Shown one piece after another: positions 40,265 to 50,151 of a DNA stretch of 64,000 nt. A program made the translations under genes and the position numbers. This DNA comes from DATKPA01 sp051955985 (GTDB taxonomy: Bacteria; Planctomycetota; Phycisphaerae; WQYP01), in NCBI GenBank assembly GCA_051955985.1, contig JBQCGD010000192.1:9482-73481 (forward strand), in the 5' to 3' direction. The stretch's first letter is position 1; every line of letters begins with the position of its first letter. The notes under the pieces are model-generated. The model was not told the origin of the DNA, searched no databases, and saw nothing but the letters and a program-made list of their open reading frames with translations.

Positions 40265-41608
40265 ATGTCTTCACCACCTCTCGATTACTCCCCACCTCCC
40301 CGCCCCCCCATCCCCCGCCGCTACCTCATCGCCTCCCTCATCATGCTCGTCGTCTCCATCGCCAACATCGACCGCATGAACATGTCCGTCGCCGCACCCG
40401 TCATCCAGTCCCGCTACCACCTCAATGACTTCCAGATCGGCCTCGTCCTCTCCGCCTTCTTCTGGACCTACTCCGCCGTCCTCCCCCTCGCCGGCTGGCT
40501 CCTCGATCGCTTCGGCAAAGCCCTCATCCTCCCACTCGCCGTCCTCTTCTGGACCCTCTCCTCCTCCGCCATGGCCCTCGTCTCCGGCGTCGCCGTCCTC
40601 TGTCTCGTCCGCCTTCTCCTCGGCATCGGCGAAGCCCCCTGCATGCCCTCCTGCAACCTCGTCATCCGCGAGTGGTCCCCCCTCCGCGAACGCGCCCTCT
40701 TCACCGCCATGATGCAGGGCGGCGCCATCTTCGGACCCGGCCTCGCCGCCGCCCCCGCCGCCTTCCTCATCAAACATCACGGCTGGCGACTCAGCTTCCT
40801 CGTCCTCTCCTCCCTCGGTTTCCTCTGGCTCCTCCTCTGGTGGTTCCTCTACGCCCCCCCCGAACGCGCCCGCTGGCTCGCCCCCGCCGAACGCGACCAC
40901 ATCCTCGCCTCCCGAAAACCCCCGGAATCCGCCAACGCCCCCCACACCCCCATGACACTCCTCTCCATCCTCTGCCACCGCTCCTCCATCGGCATCTACC
41001 TCGCCGCCGGACCCCTCACCTACGCCCTCTACTTCCTCGTCACCTGGCTCCCCGGTTACCTCACCAATTCCGAGCGCCACTTCGATCTCCTCAAGAGCGG
41101 CAACGTCACCAGCGCCAGCTTCCTCCTCGCCACCGCCGCCGCCATCTTCCTCAGCCTCCTCAGCGACAAATTCATCCTCTTCTCCCACGCCCAGGCCCGC
41201 TGCGGTTACCGCCGCTTCGCCCTCGCCGCCTCCATGCTCCTCGCACTCCTCCCGCTCCTCTTCACCCCCTACATCGCCAACCCCTACCTCCTCATCGCCT
41301 CCATCGCCTGCTGCCTCGCCTTCGTCACCCTCGCCATCACCCTCCTCTACGCCCTCACCACCGACCTCATCGTCCACGAACCCTCCGCCGGACGCACCTT
41401 CGCACTCGTCTCCTTCAACGGCCAACTCATGGGCTTCATCGCCCCCGCCCTCACCGGCTTCATCGCCCAGCACTTCGGCTTCACTCCCACCTTCCTCCTC
41501 ACCGCCGCCCTCCTCGCCGCCGGCGCCATCGCCGCCCTCTTCCTCCCCACCCAGCCCCTCCAACCCCGTGCCTTTCCGCAGGCAGTGACGACAACCGCTT
41601 CCATCTAA
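40265..41608 (+). CDS. MFS transporter, anion:cation symporter type
   Basis: The 447-residue protein has 12 membrane helices. It shows the ACS-family start NIDRMNMSVAAPVIQ, AGWLLDRFGKALILP (loop 2-3 motif), LLGIGEAPCMPSCN and VIREWSPLRERALFT. This group (ExuT, GudP and relatives) imports hexuronates, glucarate or similar acids with H+ or Na+. That would fit the pectate-lyase-like and alginate-lyase-like genes next to it. Codons end almost entirely in C. The start follows a gap of 91 bases. The substrate is inferred from family and context. Confidence 0.88.
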   Translation: MSSPPLDYSPPPRPPIPRRYLIASLIMLVVSIANIDRMNMSVAAPVIQSRYHLNDFQIGLVLSAFFWTYSAVLPLAGWLLDRFGKALILPLAVLFWTLSSSAMALVSGVAVLCLVRLLLGIGEAPCMPSCNLVIREWSPLRERALFTAMMQGGAIFGPGLAAAPAAFLIKHHGWRLSFLVLSSLGFLWLLLWWFLYAPPERARWLAPAERDHILASRKPPESANAPHTPMTLLSILCHRSSIGIYLAAGPLTYALYFLVTWLPGYLTNSERHFDLLKSGNVTSASFLLATAAAIFLSLLSDKFILFSHAQARCGYRRFALAASMLLALLPLLFTPYIANPYLLIASIACCLAFVTLAITLLYALTTDLIVHEPSAGRTFALVSFNGQLMGFIAPALTGFIAQHFGFTPTFLLTAALLAAGAIAALFLPTQPLQPRAFPQAVTTTASI

Positions 41609-41622
41609 AATTCCCCACCGAC

Positions 41623-41648
41623 GCCCGTCGCCCGCAGGCGACGCGGGC
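41623..41648. terminator. Possible bidirectional terminator hairpin
   Basis: GCCCGTCGCC-CGCA-GGCGACGCGGGC forms a stem with a 2-base bulge in the 81-base gap between the convergent MFS and pectate-lyase-like genes. No T tract is present, so the role is uncertain. Confidence 0.4.
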
Positions 41649-41689
41649 ACCTCTCCCACGCATCAGCCCCCACCCTCCTCACCCACTAT

Positions 41690-44245
41690 TCACCCGCGCC
41701 GCCGACGCATCCACACCACCGCCCCACCCAAAATCCCCAACGTCCCCGCCTCCGGCGCAGCCGCCACCCCCGCACCCCCCGTCGGCATACTCCGCCCAAA
41801 GTTATTCAACACATCCGAAAGATCCGTCAGATCCACCGTGGTCGCCCCATCAAAATTCCCCGCCGTCCAATTCACATTCGCCATCCCAAAATGGTTCAAC
41901 ACGATCGACAAGTCCGTCAAATCCACCTTCCCATCCGCATTCGCATCCCCCGGCAACAGCACCGCCACAATCAAACTATTCCCATCCGTCCCCTGCCCCG
42001 CGTAACTCCCATACGGCGTCGCAAACGTCCCGTTGTCCACCAGCGCCAGCACCGTCCCCACCGGTAGATTGCTCCCCACAATCGCGCCCGCACTCAACTC
42101 GCTCCGCAACGCCGCCAGCGCATCCGCCTTCCCACCCGACGTCGGCTGCACAATCAACACGTTGTTCCCAAGATCCAACTGCCCCCCCGCACTGATCGCC
42201 AGCGTCCCCACCACGCTCGTCCCCCACGGATCGCTCACCGCCCCCTTCGCGCTCACCGCCACCACCCCCTCCAGGATCGTCAACCCCGCCGCCCGCACGT
42301 TCGCCACCTCCAGCCTCCCCGCCCCATCCTTCGCCACGAGCCTCCCCGCCGCGTTGAACGCCCCCGTCACATTCAACCCCGCACCGCCCGCCACCGTGAA
42401 CCGCGTATCACTCAACAAATTCAACGGCACCCCAATCGTCTGCCCTCCCGAACTCACCGTCACCGTCGCATACGCCCCCGTCCCCCCGCTCTTGTTCAAA
42501 ACATCCATCGTGAGATCCCCGCTCCCGCTGAACGTGTACCCCGACGCGTTATCAATCGCCAATTGCCCCACATGCTCGCTCGACATCACTGTCGCCACCG
42601 CCGCCCCGCCCACATTCCCAAACGCCGCCGTCGAATCCTGCATGTTCGGCAACTGCCCGTTCCAATTCAAAATCGAATCCCAACTCCCGTTCACCCCGCC
42701 CGACCACGTCGCCTGCAGCGTCAAATCATTCAAATACATCTCCAGCCACGTGTACCCCGCCAGCGCCGCGCTCTCCCCCGCCGTCACCACCCCATTCCCA
42801 TCCGATGCCAAGTTTGGATTCAACCCCCGCGCCTTCTCCCACGAGTTCGGCATCCCATCCCCGTCCGTATCAAACCCCGCCTCCCGATTCACCGCCGCCT
42901 GGTTCAACATCGCATTCCACTCCCCCGCCACCGGCCCCGTGAGCAGGTTCCCCGTGCTCGTCTTCACATCGTTCACCACCCGCGCATCGCTCGCATTCCG
43001 CGCCCACGGCATGTTCCCCGCCGACGCCAGCACCGTCTTGTACGCCGTGTCCGCATCCAGCGTCTTCGCCGCCGGATACCCAAACGCCGTCGTCGTCTGG
43101 AACCCCGCATCCAGCGGCACCGTCGTCCCCGCCGCATTGATCTCCGCAAACATCCCCCACCCCGTGTCCGTCCCGTCCCGCACCGCGTTCACCCCCTGCG
43201 TCCCCGTCAACTGCCCAGTCGTCGTCTGCCCCGCCCCGTTGGAGTCAATCTTGTTCCCCGACTGGTAAATCTTCACGTTCACCCCGTCCCCGCTGTTGTC
43301 CGCCGTGAACGCCGTCCGCGACACCGCCCCCGTCGGCGTCGCCGGCCCCGCGATAATATAATTCCCCACGTAATTCATGTTCACATTCTCAATCGCGCTT
43401 CCATCCCCCCCCGTGTACCCCGCCCGATCCGAATAGTTGTAAATCACGTTGTTCCGGAAATCGAAGTTCAGCGTATCCCCGTTGTACGACCCCGGCCGCG
43501 GATTCCGGCTCTTGCTGTTCGCATACAAGTTCCCAATGTACGACACGTTCGTGTTATCAATTCGCGTCCGGATCAGCGACCCATACTGATGCCCCGCCTC
43601 GATCGGCTCCGTGATGAAACTGTTCGACACCGTCACGTTGCTCGCATCATTCGTCACCGACATGTTCTCATCATTCCCCCACGACGCCGTGATGTGGTCG
43701 AGAATGATGTCATGCGTGTTCGCCACCGTGCTGCTCGTGCTCCCCAGCACCCCCACCGAATCATCCGAACCCGTCGCATTCCCGTGGTACACCGACAGGT
43801 ACCGCATCACCACATTGCTCGTGATATCCGTCGGCTTCGTCCCCGAACTGCTCGTCACCTGCACCTTGTAATTCATCAGCGTAATCCCCGGCCCCGGCGC
43901 CGTCTGCCCCGCAATCGTCACATTCGAAATCCCCTTGATCGACAACACATCCGAAAGCTGTATCGTCCCCCCCACATCGAACACAATCGTCTCCGCCGTC
44001 GCCCCCGCCGGCCAGTTCTTCCCAATGAGCCCATACCGCAAACTCCCCGCCGCCGGCGTCGTCGCATCATCCGTCAAATTCGTCACGTGATACACAAACC
44101 CCCCGCGCCCCCCCACCGCATTCCCCCCAAACCCATCCGCCCCCGGAAACGCCGGCAACGCCCCCCAACTCGCCCCAACCATCCCCACCGCACCCGAGAC
44201 CGCCGCTACCAACGCGCGCACGAATACCACGTTCCGCTTCGCCAT
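41690..44245 (-). CDS. Exported pectate-lyase-like protein with dockerin-like repeats and PEP-CTERM-like tail
   Basis: The 851-residue product has a signal peptide and FPGADGFGGNAVGGRGG, the start of bacterial pectate-lyase-like (PL1-type) beta-helix domains (about 25-430). This domain holds ITIAGQTAPG-type and DHITASWGNDEN blocks. Residues about 465-520 include DTDGDGMPNSWEKARGL (calcium loop). A later WSGGVNGSWDSILNWNG block resembles autotransporter-associated beta-strand repeats. Near 785-835 are two dockerin-like units (DANADGKVDLTDL, DGATTVDLTDL), then PEAGTLGILGGAVVWMRRRR, a PEP-CTERM-like sorting tail. It likely attacks pectin or a similar polymer at the cell surface. GGGAAGG precedes ATG 44245. 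Activity is not proven. Confidence 0.85.
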   Translation of the reverse strand: MAKRNVVFVRALVAAVSGAVGMVGASWGALPAFPGADGFGGNAVGGRGGFVYHVTNLTDDATTPAAGSLRYGLIGKNWPAGATAETIVFDVGGTIQLSDVLSIKGISNVTIAGQTAPGPGITLMNYKVQVTSSSGTKPTDITSNVVMRYLSVYHGNATGSDDSVGVLGSTSSTVANTHDIILDHITASWGNDENMSVTNDASNVTVSNSFITEPIEAGHQYGSLIRTRIDNTNVSYIGNLYANSKSRNPRPGSYNGDTLNFDFRNNVIYNYSDRAGYTGGDGSAIENVNMNYVGNYIIAGPATPTGAVSRTAFTADNSGDGVNVKIYQSGNKIDSNGAGQTTTGQLTGTQGVNAVRDGTDTGWGMFAEINAAGTTVPLDAGFQTTTAFGYPAAKTLDADTAYKTVLASAGNMPWARNASDARVVNDVKTSTGNLLTGPVAGEWNAMLNQAAVNREAGFDTDGDGMPNSWEKARGLNPNLASDGNGVVTAGESAALAGYTWLEMYLNDLTLQATWSGGVNGSWDSILNWNGQLPNMQDSTAAFGNVGGAAVATVMSSEHVGQLAIDNASGYTFSGSGDLTMDVLNKSGGTGAYATVTVSSGGQTIGVPLNLLSDTRFTVAGGAGLNVTGAFNAAGRLVAKDGAGRLEVANVRAAGLTILEGVVAVSAKGAVSDPWGTSVVGTLAISAGGQLDLGNNVLIVQPTSGGKADALAALRSELSAGAIVGSNLPVGTVLALVDNGTFATPYGSYAGQGTDGNSLIVAVLLPGDANADGKVDLTDLSIVLNHFGMANVNWTAGNFDGATTVDLTDLSDVLNNFGRSMPTGGAGVAAAPEAGTLGILGGAVVWMRRRRG

Positions 44246-45039
44246 GTTGCCTTCCCTCGAACGCCCAAAAAACCAGAAAAAAAACCAAGCCCACGGCTTC
44301 CACGCCGTAGGGATGATGGACATGCATGCACACACCCGATCCGCACTTCCTCAGATGTCGCATTTTCAGAAACGCCACCTGAAACCTACGCCACGCCCCC
44401 ACCGCCCGCAACGACGCACCTTTGCACTTTTACCAATATGTCTTGCAGAAAATGCAAGGCCAATTGATTCCCAACTACCCGATGCATCCACGTTTAGCCG
44501 CGAGCCAAAGGCGAGCGCTCCCGCTCTCCTCAAAAACGGCTCGGTGCATCAACGCAAAAAGTCCCGAAGTTTCGGCTTGCCTTTTCGCGGCGCCCTATTC
44601 GCCCCACTCCACCCCCCCAGTTCGACTTTTTGATCTTTACCCGCGAAACCTGTCGACAGACCATAATGCCCGGACCGAATGGGCCGCCAATTTTCGGTAG
44701 CCGTGGCCGTGAGGCAGCCGTGAGGCCACGGAAAAGCCCACGATATAACGGAAAAGGCCCGAAGGGACCGACACCTCACAATGCACCGCTCCAGATACAT
44801 TCTCCGCGCCTTCACAGCCACACTCCTCCTCCTCTTCCTAATAGACTGGCCCCTCTCCCCTCCCCCCTGAACTCTCTTCTTCGTGGTTCTTTGTGCCTTT
44901 GTGTACTTTGTGTTTACGTCGCACCGAAGTCCAACTTCGCCCCTCCGCCCAAATAGCCCTCAACCTCTCACTATCCCATTCGCCATATGCACCGCCGCCA
45001 TCCTGCGCCTACACTATGGATAACCCAAAAGGAGCCCCC
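44246..45039. other. Long gap upstream of pectate-lyase-like gene
   Basis: About 790 bases have no supported gene. It holds an inverted repeat CCGTGGCC (44701-44708) with GGCCACGG (44724-44731), and a TTTGTGCC short-period repeat at 44880-44915. Several open frames exist, but with mixed codons and no ribosome site. It must carry the promoters of the pectate-lyase-like gene and perhaps of the exported protein at 45040. Confidence 0.5.
44880..44915. repeat. TTTGTGCCTTTGTG short-period repeat
   Basis: TTCGTGGTTCTTTGTGCCTTTGTGTACTTTGTG-type units repeat with a period of 8-10 bases in the gap before the exported protein gene at 45040. It matches the style of the other intergenic repeats here but belongs to a separate sequence family. 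Confidence 0.65.
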
Positions 45040-45504
45040 ATGCACACCCCCCTCTTCCTCGCACTCACCCTCCTCCTCACCGCCGCCGCCTACGCCGACG
45101 AACCCGCACCCCCTCCCGCCACGCCCCCCGCCCCCCCCACCACCCAGCAAACCGTCGGCCTCGACGCCACCATCACCATCCACACCGCCGACACCACCAC
45201 CGCCTCCATCACCCTCACCAACAACACCCCCAAACCCCTCCCCTTCGGCCATTTCGACGCCTACTCCTTCACCCGCACCGACACCACTCCCCCTACGGTC
45301 GTCGCCCAGTCCCCCCCCAACGCCATGCACCCCATGTTCCGCCAGATGATCCCCCCCGGCGGTTCCCAGACCGCCAACATGACCCTCTCCGACAAACCCC
45401 TCCCCCCGGGCCACTACAAGTTCACCATCGCCTACCCCGTCTCCGTCCACCCCACCCCCCTCGTCAGCGAATTCGACATCCCCGCTCCCACCAAAAAACC
45501 CTGA
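45040..45504 (+). CDS. Small exported protein of unknown function
   Basis: The 154-residue product has a signal peptide (LFLALTLLLTAAAYA, cleavage near 18), a Pro/Thr-rich stretch (about 20-40) and a beta-sandwich-like domain with TASITLTNNTPKPLPF and PPGHYKFTIAYPVSV. This looks like a small Ig-like or BsuPI-type intracellular-proteinase-inhibitor fold. ATG at 45040 has AAGGAG 6 bases upstream; the earlier in-frame ATG lacks this. I do not recognise the family with confidence. Confidence 0.7.
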   Translation: MHTPLFLALTLLLTAAAYADEPAPPPATPPAPPTTQQTVGLDATITIHTADTTTASITLTNNTPKPLPFGHFDAYSFTRTDTTPPTVVAQSPPNAMHPMFRQMIPPGGSQTANMTLSDKPLPPGHYKFTIAYPVSVHPTPLVSEFDIPAPTKKP

Positions 45505-45517
45505 TCACCAACATATT

Positions 45518-45529
45518 TGTGCGCGCACA
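45518..45529. promoter_or_regulatory. 12-base perfect palindrome in AT-richer gap
   Basis: TGTGCGCGCACA lies 14 bases past the stop at 45504, inside a 140-base gap between convergent genes. It could be an operator or, more likely given the position, a chance or structural element. Confidence 0.35.
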
Positions 45530-45606
45530 TAAGAAAGTTACAACACCAAAAGAAACGACAAACATCGCCGCACACAGCCATTAAAACATCCGCAAAAATG
45601 TAAGCC

Positions 45607-45640
45607 AGACCGCCAATGACGTACGCACCCTTGGCGGTCT
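45607..45640 (-). terminator. Terminator hairpin of alginate-lyase-like gene
   Basis: AGACCGCCAA (45607-45616) pairs perfectly with TTGGCGGTCT (45631-45640) around a 14-base loop. On the minus strand it lies 6 bases past the stop of the gene at 45647 and is followed by GGCTTACATTTTTG, a short T run. It may also serve the convergent + strand gene. Confidence 0.7.
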
Positions 45641-45646
45641 CCCCCC

Positions 45647-46921
45647 TCACGCGGAAATCACGCCCTCCCCCCACAACACCGGCTGCCGCACCGGCATGTT
45701 CCGAATCACCTCCTCGTTCGTCGGATCCGGATCCAGCCGCTTCCACAACTCCACATACTTCCGCTCCCCCAGCGCCCACCCCCCAAACAGCAGCACCGGA
45801 AACTGCACCGGCCAATATTCCCAGAACATCACATCATGCTTGAATGGCCACTTCGATTTGTCCGCAATATACGGGTAGTAATACGCCATCGACTTCCGCA
45901 AACTCCCCCCCACCGCATTCTCCACCTCCCACAGCCCCCGCGTCCCCCCCAATCCCCCCTCCGCCGACAGCATCTGCGCACACATCCCCATCACGTTCAG
46001 ATTAAACAGCGAATAACAGTACGGCTTCGTCCGCTTCAACTCCGCCGGATACGACCCATCCCCCGCCACCTGCGCCGGTCCCATCTTCTGCACCAGCAAC
46101 TCCCGGCACTTCCGCACCACCCCCTCATCCCCCAGGTACTGCGCAAACGCCCCCGCCTGCAGAATCCAGCACGTCGCATGATTGTTCGTCGTATCCCGCT
46201 CCGCCTGCCCCTTTGGCGACCCATTCAGCCACCTCAAATACTCCCCAAACCACCCCCGCAACCCCCGCTTATCCCCCTCGGTAAACACCGCACTCTCCTC
46301 CAGCACCACCAGCGCCTTCGCCACCTCCGCCAGGTGCACCGTGTCGATAATCCCAATCCGATGCCCCAGGTCATGCCCCCGCTGCCGCTGCGCAAACTCC
46401 AGGTTCGGATTCATCCGCGTCGCATCATCCAAAAACCACCGCCGCAGATGCCGCACCGCCTCCTTCGCGTACGCATCGTCCGGCGAAATCCTGTACGCCG
46501 CCCCCATGAACCCCACGATGATGCTCAACCGGATCATCGCCAACCGATGGTCATTGAAGTTGTTCGGATTGCTGTACCCGTCGCGGTTCACAAACGGCAA
46601 TGTCGGCCCCTTCGGGTTCGGCCACATGTAATCCGCTTCCGAATAATAATCGTGCGGCCCGCCCGGACTCCGCTCCGCCCGCATGTCCGTGATCGCCTTC
46701 GCCTCCGCCCCCATCCACTTCTTCGCCCCCGCCATCCCCCGTCCCCGCTCCCACGCGCGCAAATCCACCGACCCCTCCGCCCCAACCCGCGTCGTTGCGC
46801 CGGCCGCCCCGTCCGCTCCCGATCGCATCTGCCCCTTTCGCTGCCCGCTGCATCCAATCCCCACACCCAGTCCCAATGCCGCCGTTCCCGCGGTCAGTTT
46901 CAGAAACTCCCGGCGATTCAT
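45647..46921 (-). CDS. Alginate-lyase-like exported protein
   Basis: The 424-residue product has a Tat-like and lipoprotein-like leader (MNRREFLKLTAGTAALGLG, then GIGCSG). Its alpha/alpha-toroid domain (about 50-400) has WPNPKGPTLPFVNRDGYSN, TRMNPNLEFAQR, GIIDTVHLAEVAKALV and NNHATCWILQAGAFAQYLG. These match the alginate-lyase family (PL5-like, Pfam Alginate_lyase). The Asn-Asn-His block is the likely catalytic part. It probably degrades uronic-acid polymers at the periplasm or surface. GGAGGAG lies before the ATG at 46921. The exact substrate is open. Confidence 0.85.
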   Translation of the reverse strand: MNRREFLKLTAGTAALGLGVGIGCSGQRKGQMRSGADGAAGATTRVGAEGSVDLRAWERGRGMAGAKKWMGAEAKAITDMRAERSPGGPHDYYSEADYMWPNPKGPTLPFVNRDGYSNPNNFNDHRLAMIRLSIIVGFMGAAYRISPDDAYAKEAVRHLRRWFLDDATRMNPNLEFAQRQRGHDLGHRIGIIDTVHLAEVAKALVVLEESAVFTEGDKRGLRGWFGEYLRWLNGSPKGQAERDTTNNHATCWILQAGAFAQYLGDEGVVRKCRELLVQKMGPAQVAGDGSYPAELKRTKPYCYSLFNLNVMGMCAQMLSAEGGLGGTRGLWEVENAVGGSLRKSMAYYYPYIADKSKWPFKHDVMFWEYWPVQFPVLLFGGWALGERKYVELWKRLDPDPTNEEVIRNMPVRQPVLWGEGVISA

Positions 46922-47082
46922 GCACGCTCCTCCTGGAATTCTTGCCTCGTTCACTGGATGTGGTCGCCGCATCCTAGCCCGCGTCGGCCCTTCGCGAAAG
47001 CATCTGTTCCCATCGCCGCCGCCGCTCCTGTACAATCCATCGACATTCGCTGATTGAACGCGGAACGTCCCAAGGAGCGCCT

Positions 47083-48177
47083 GTGCCTTATTCCCGCTCT
47101 TGCCTCCCCACATTGTTGCTCGGCGCGCTCTTCTTCGGCGCATTCGCAGCAACGCCAGTTTCCACTGCGGCGGAGCCCGACAACGGCCGCGTCACCCTCC
47201 CCGTCTATGGCATCTCCTTCGTTCCCCCAAAAGGCGAATGGCGATCCAATCCGTGCCCGCTTTACCCGAACATCGCGATGTACCGGCTGGTCGACGCGCA
47301 CGACCGCATCCTTGCCGAACTGGACATCCAGTCGAGTGAAACACCCCCCTTCGAACGCCACAGGCTGGATGAATTCGCCCTTGCCCAGAACGCCGACGTT
47401 CTCGTCCAGACCTATTCCATCGACAACGCCCCCACCATCGCGGTCCGCAAAGAGCGCGGCGACGACAAGTGCGGTGCCTTCCTCATGCTCGTTGCCGACC
47501 ACGATGGCCGCAGCTACACGTTTTTAGTCCAGGCCGCCGCTGACAACGCGCCGACACACGAACTGATTCAACTTGTGAAGTCCGTTAAATGGAGCGCCCC
47601 CCAGGATCCGCTCCTCCACCTCGGCCAACTTCAGAAGGTCTCCGTCTTCGCCGACAGCAAGATGGATGCGTCGGTCCAGCTTCCCACGGTCTTCCGTCGC
47701 ATTCCCCAGAACCGGGAGAAGAATCTCGACGTCTTCCTCGTCACCGATGCCGCAGGCAAACAGGTCGCCGCCATTTCGCTCCGCTTCATCCCCGCCACCG
47801 ACGATCTCCCCGGCATCCCGCAGGATGAGAAACTCCTGGACCTGCGCCGCCGCCTGCTCCAGACCGCTCAGAAACGCTGGGACATGTCCGACTTCCCCCT
47901 CATGGACCGGAAAAACATTCTCAACCACGGCGTCATCACCTCGCCGACCGTCGTCGGCTCTATTTCGAGCGACGCAAAGGCGATCACCGCCGTTTCTCGC
48001 TATGGAGCCATCTTCAACCAGCCCGGCATCACCGAGGTGGAAACCCGCGCGTTTGGCGACCCCGGCGAAACCACCGCGAAGTGGGACGCCACCCTCCTCG
48101 ATATCGCCAATTCCCTGCGCTTCGGAACCGATACCACCACCCAGCCGGCCGCCACGAGCCGCCCCGCGACCCCGTGA
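47083..48177 (+). CDS. Exported protein of unknown function
   Basis: The 364-residue product has a signal peptide (about 1-29), then a region with repeated mixed alpha/beta segments (VTLPVYGISFVPPKGEWRSN, LAELDIQSSETPPF, FLMLVADHDGRSYTFLVQA, and later KWDATLLDIANSLRF). It ends in a Thr/Ala/Pro-rich tail. Segments around 34-165 resemble PsbP/MOG1-type folds, but I do not recognise the family. GTG start with AAGGAG 6 bases upstream. It converges on the MoxR gene with 13 bases between stops. Confidence 0.7.
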   Translation: MPYSRSCLPTLLLGALFFGAFAATPVSTAAEPDNGRVTLPVYGISFVPPKGEWRSNPCPLYPNIAMYRLVDAHDRILAELDIQSSETPPFERHRLDEFALAQNADVLVQTYSIDNAPTIAVRKERGDDKCGAFLMLVADHDGRSYTFLVQAAADNAPTHELIQLVKSVKWSAPQDPLLHLGQLQKVSVFADSKMDASVQLPTVFRRIPQNREKNLDVFLVTDAAGKQVAAISLRFIPATDDLPGIPQDEKLLDLRRRLLQTAQKRWDMSDFPLMDRKNILNHGVITSPTVVGSISSDAKAITAVSRYGAIFNQPGITEVETRAFGDPGETTAKWDATLLDIANSLRFGTDTTTQPAATSRPATP

Positions 48178-48190
48178 TTTCGCTGCCCCG

Positions 48191-49201
<1,011 letters not shown>

Positions 49202-49232
49202 GAGGTCTCCAAACTCCATCGGGCCGGCGCGT

Positions 49233-50042
49233 TCAGGCCAGCAGCTTCTCGCCAAACAGTGTAGCGGCATTGGCGGTCGTTTGCCGCGCCAATTCCTCGA
49301 GCGTCGTTCCCCGCAGCCCGGCCACAAACCGCGCCGTGTGCACCACGTGCGACGGCTCGTTTGTTTTGACCTTCCGCACCGGTTCCGGTGACAGGTAGGG
49401 CGCATCGGTCTCAAGTAGCAGCCGGTCCGCTGGAACCATTTTGGCCGCCGATTGCACGTCCGCCGCATTCTTGTACGTGACAATCCCGGTAATGCCGATG
49501 TACGCCCCCAGCTTGAGCCACGCTTCGCATTCCGCGGGCGTCCCGGTGAAGCAATGCACGACAAAGCGCAACTCCGGGAAGGACTTCATGATTTCAATGG
49601 CATCCGCGTGCGCCTCCCGGACGTGCAGCACCACCGGCAGCCCCACGCGCCGGGCGATCTCCAACTGGTTCGTAAAAACCCCCTTCTGAAGCAGCCGGGG
49701 CGAGAAATCGTAATGGTAGTCCAGCCCGCATTCGCCAAGGGCGAGCACCTTCGGCTCGTGCCTGAGCCGGTTCTCGAGGAAGCCCTCGTAACCATCCTCG
49801 GTATCCGCAGCATGATGCGGATGAATGCCCAGTGCCGCGAAGACGGCGGGATGGTCCCGTGCGATCGACAGGGCCTTGTTGTGATCGTCCGTGTGCGTGC
49901 CGATGGTGATGAAGCGCGACACCGGGATCGCCACCCCCCCGCTCCCCCCTACTGCCGCCGGCGCTGCTGCCCGTGCGAGCACCTGTTCGACATTCTCGAA
50001 CAGGCCGGGGTAACTCAAATGGCAATGGGAGTCGATCAGCAT
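49233..50042 (-). CDS. TatD-family metal-dependent hydrolase
   Basis: The 269-residue TIM-barrel protein has LIDSHCHLSYPG (HxH), ALGECGLDYHYDFSP (metal Glu), VLHVREAHADA, VVHCFTGTPAECE and LLLETDAPYLSPEP (Asp). These are TatD motifs. TatD enzymes are 3'-5' DNA exonucleases or deoxyribonucleases in repair. A Gly-rich loop (AAAPAAVGGSGGVA) encoded by two G runs interrupts the region after the first metal motif and is not typical. ATG at 50042 is chosen by family start. It is likely co-transcribed with moxR, 31 bases downstream. Confidence 0.93.
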   Translation of the reverse strand: MLIDSHCHLSYPGLFENVEQVLARAAAPAAVGGSGGVAIPVSRFITIGTHTDDHNKALSIARDHPAVFAALGIHPHHAADTEDGYEGFLENRLRHEPKVLALGECGLDYHYDFSPRLLQKGVFTNQLEIARRVGLPVVLHVREAHADAIEIMKSFPELRFVVHCFTGTPAECEAWLKLGAYIGITGIVTYKNAADVQSAAKMVPADRLLLETDAPYLSPEPVRKVKTNEPSHVVHTARFVAGLRGTTLEELARQTTANAATLFGEKLLA

Positions 50043-50151
50043 GAAAAAAATTGTATTCCGGGAATCCTCGCAGGTATAGTGTGCGGGTGCGTGCGTCGAG
50101 TAACCTGACTGTTCGTGGGCCATTTCTTTCGACGCTCCTTGAAGTGCGACG

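Noticed and set aside
44422..44960. Small frames in the gap before the exported protein at 45040
   Set aside because: Mixed codon use, no leader or domain, and no proper start signals.
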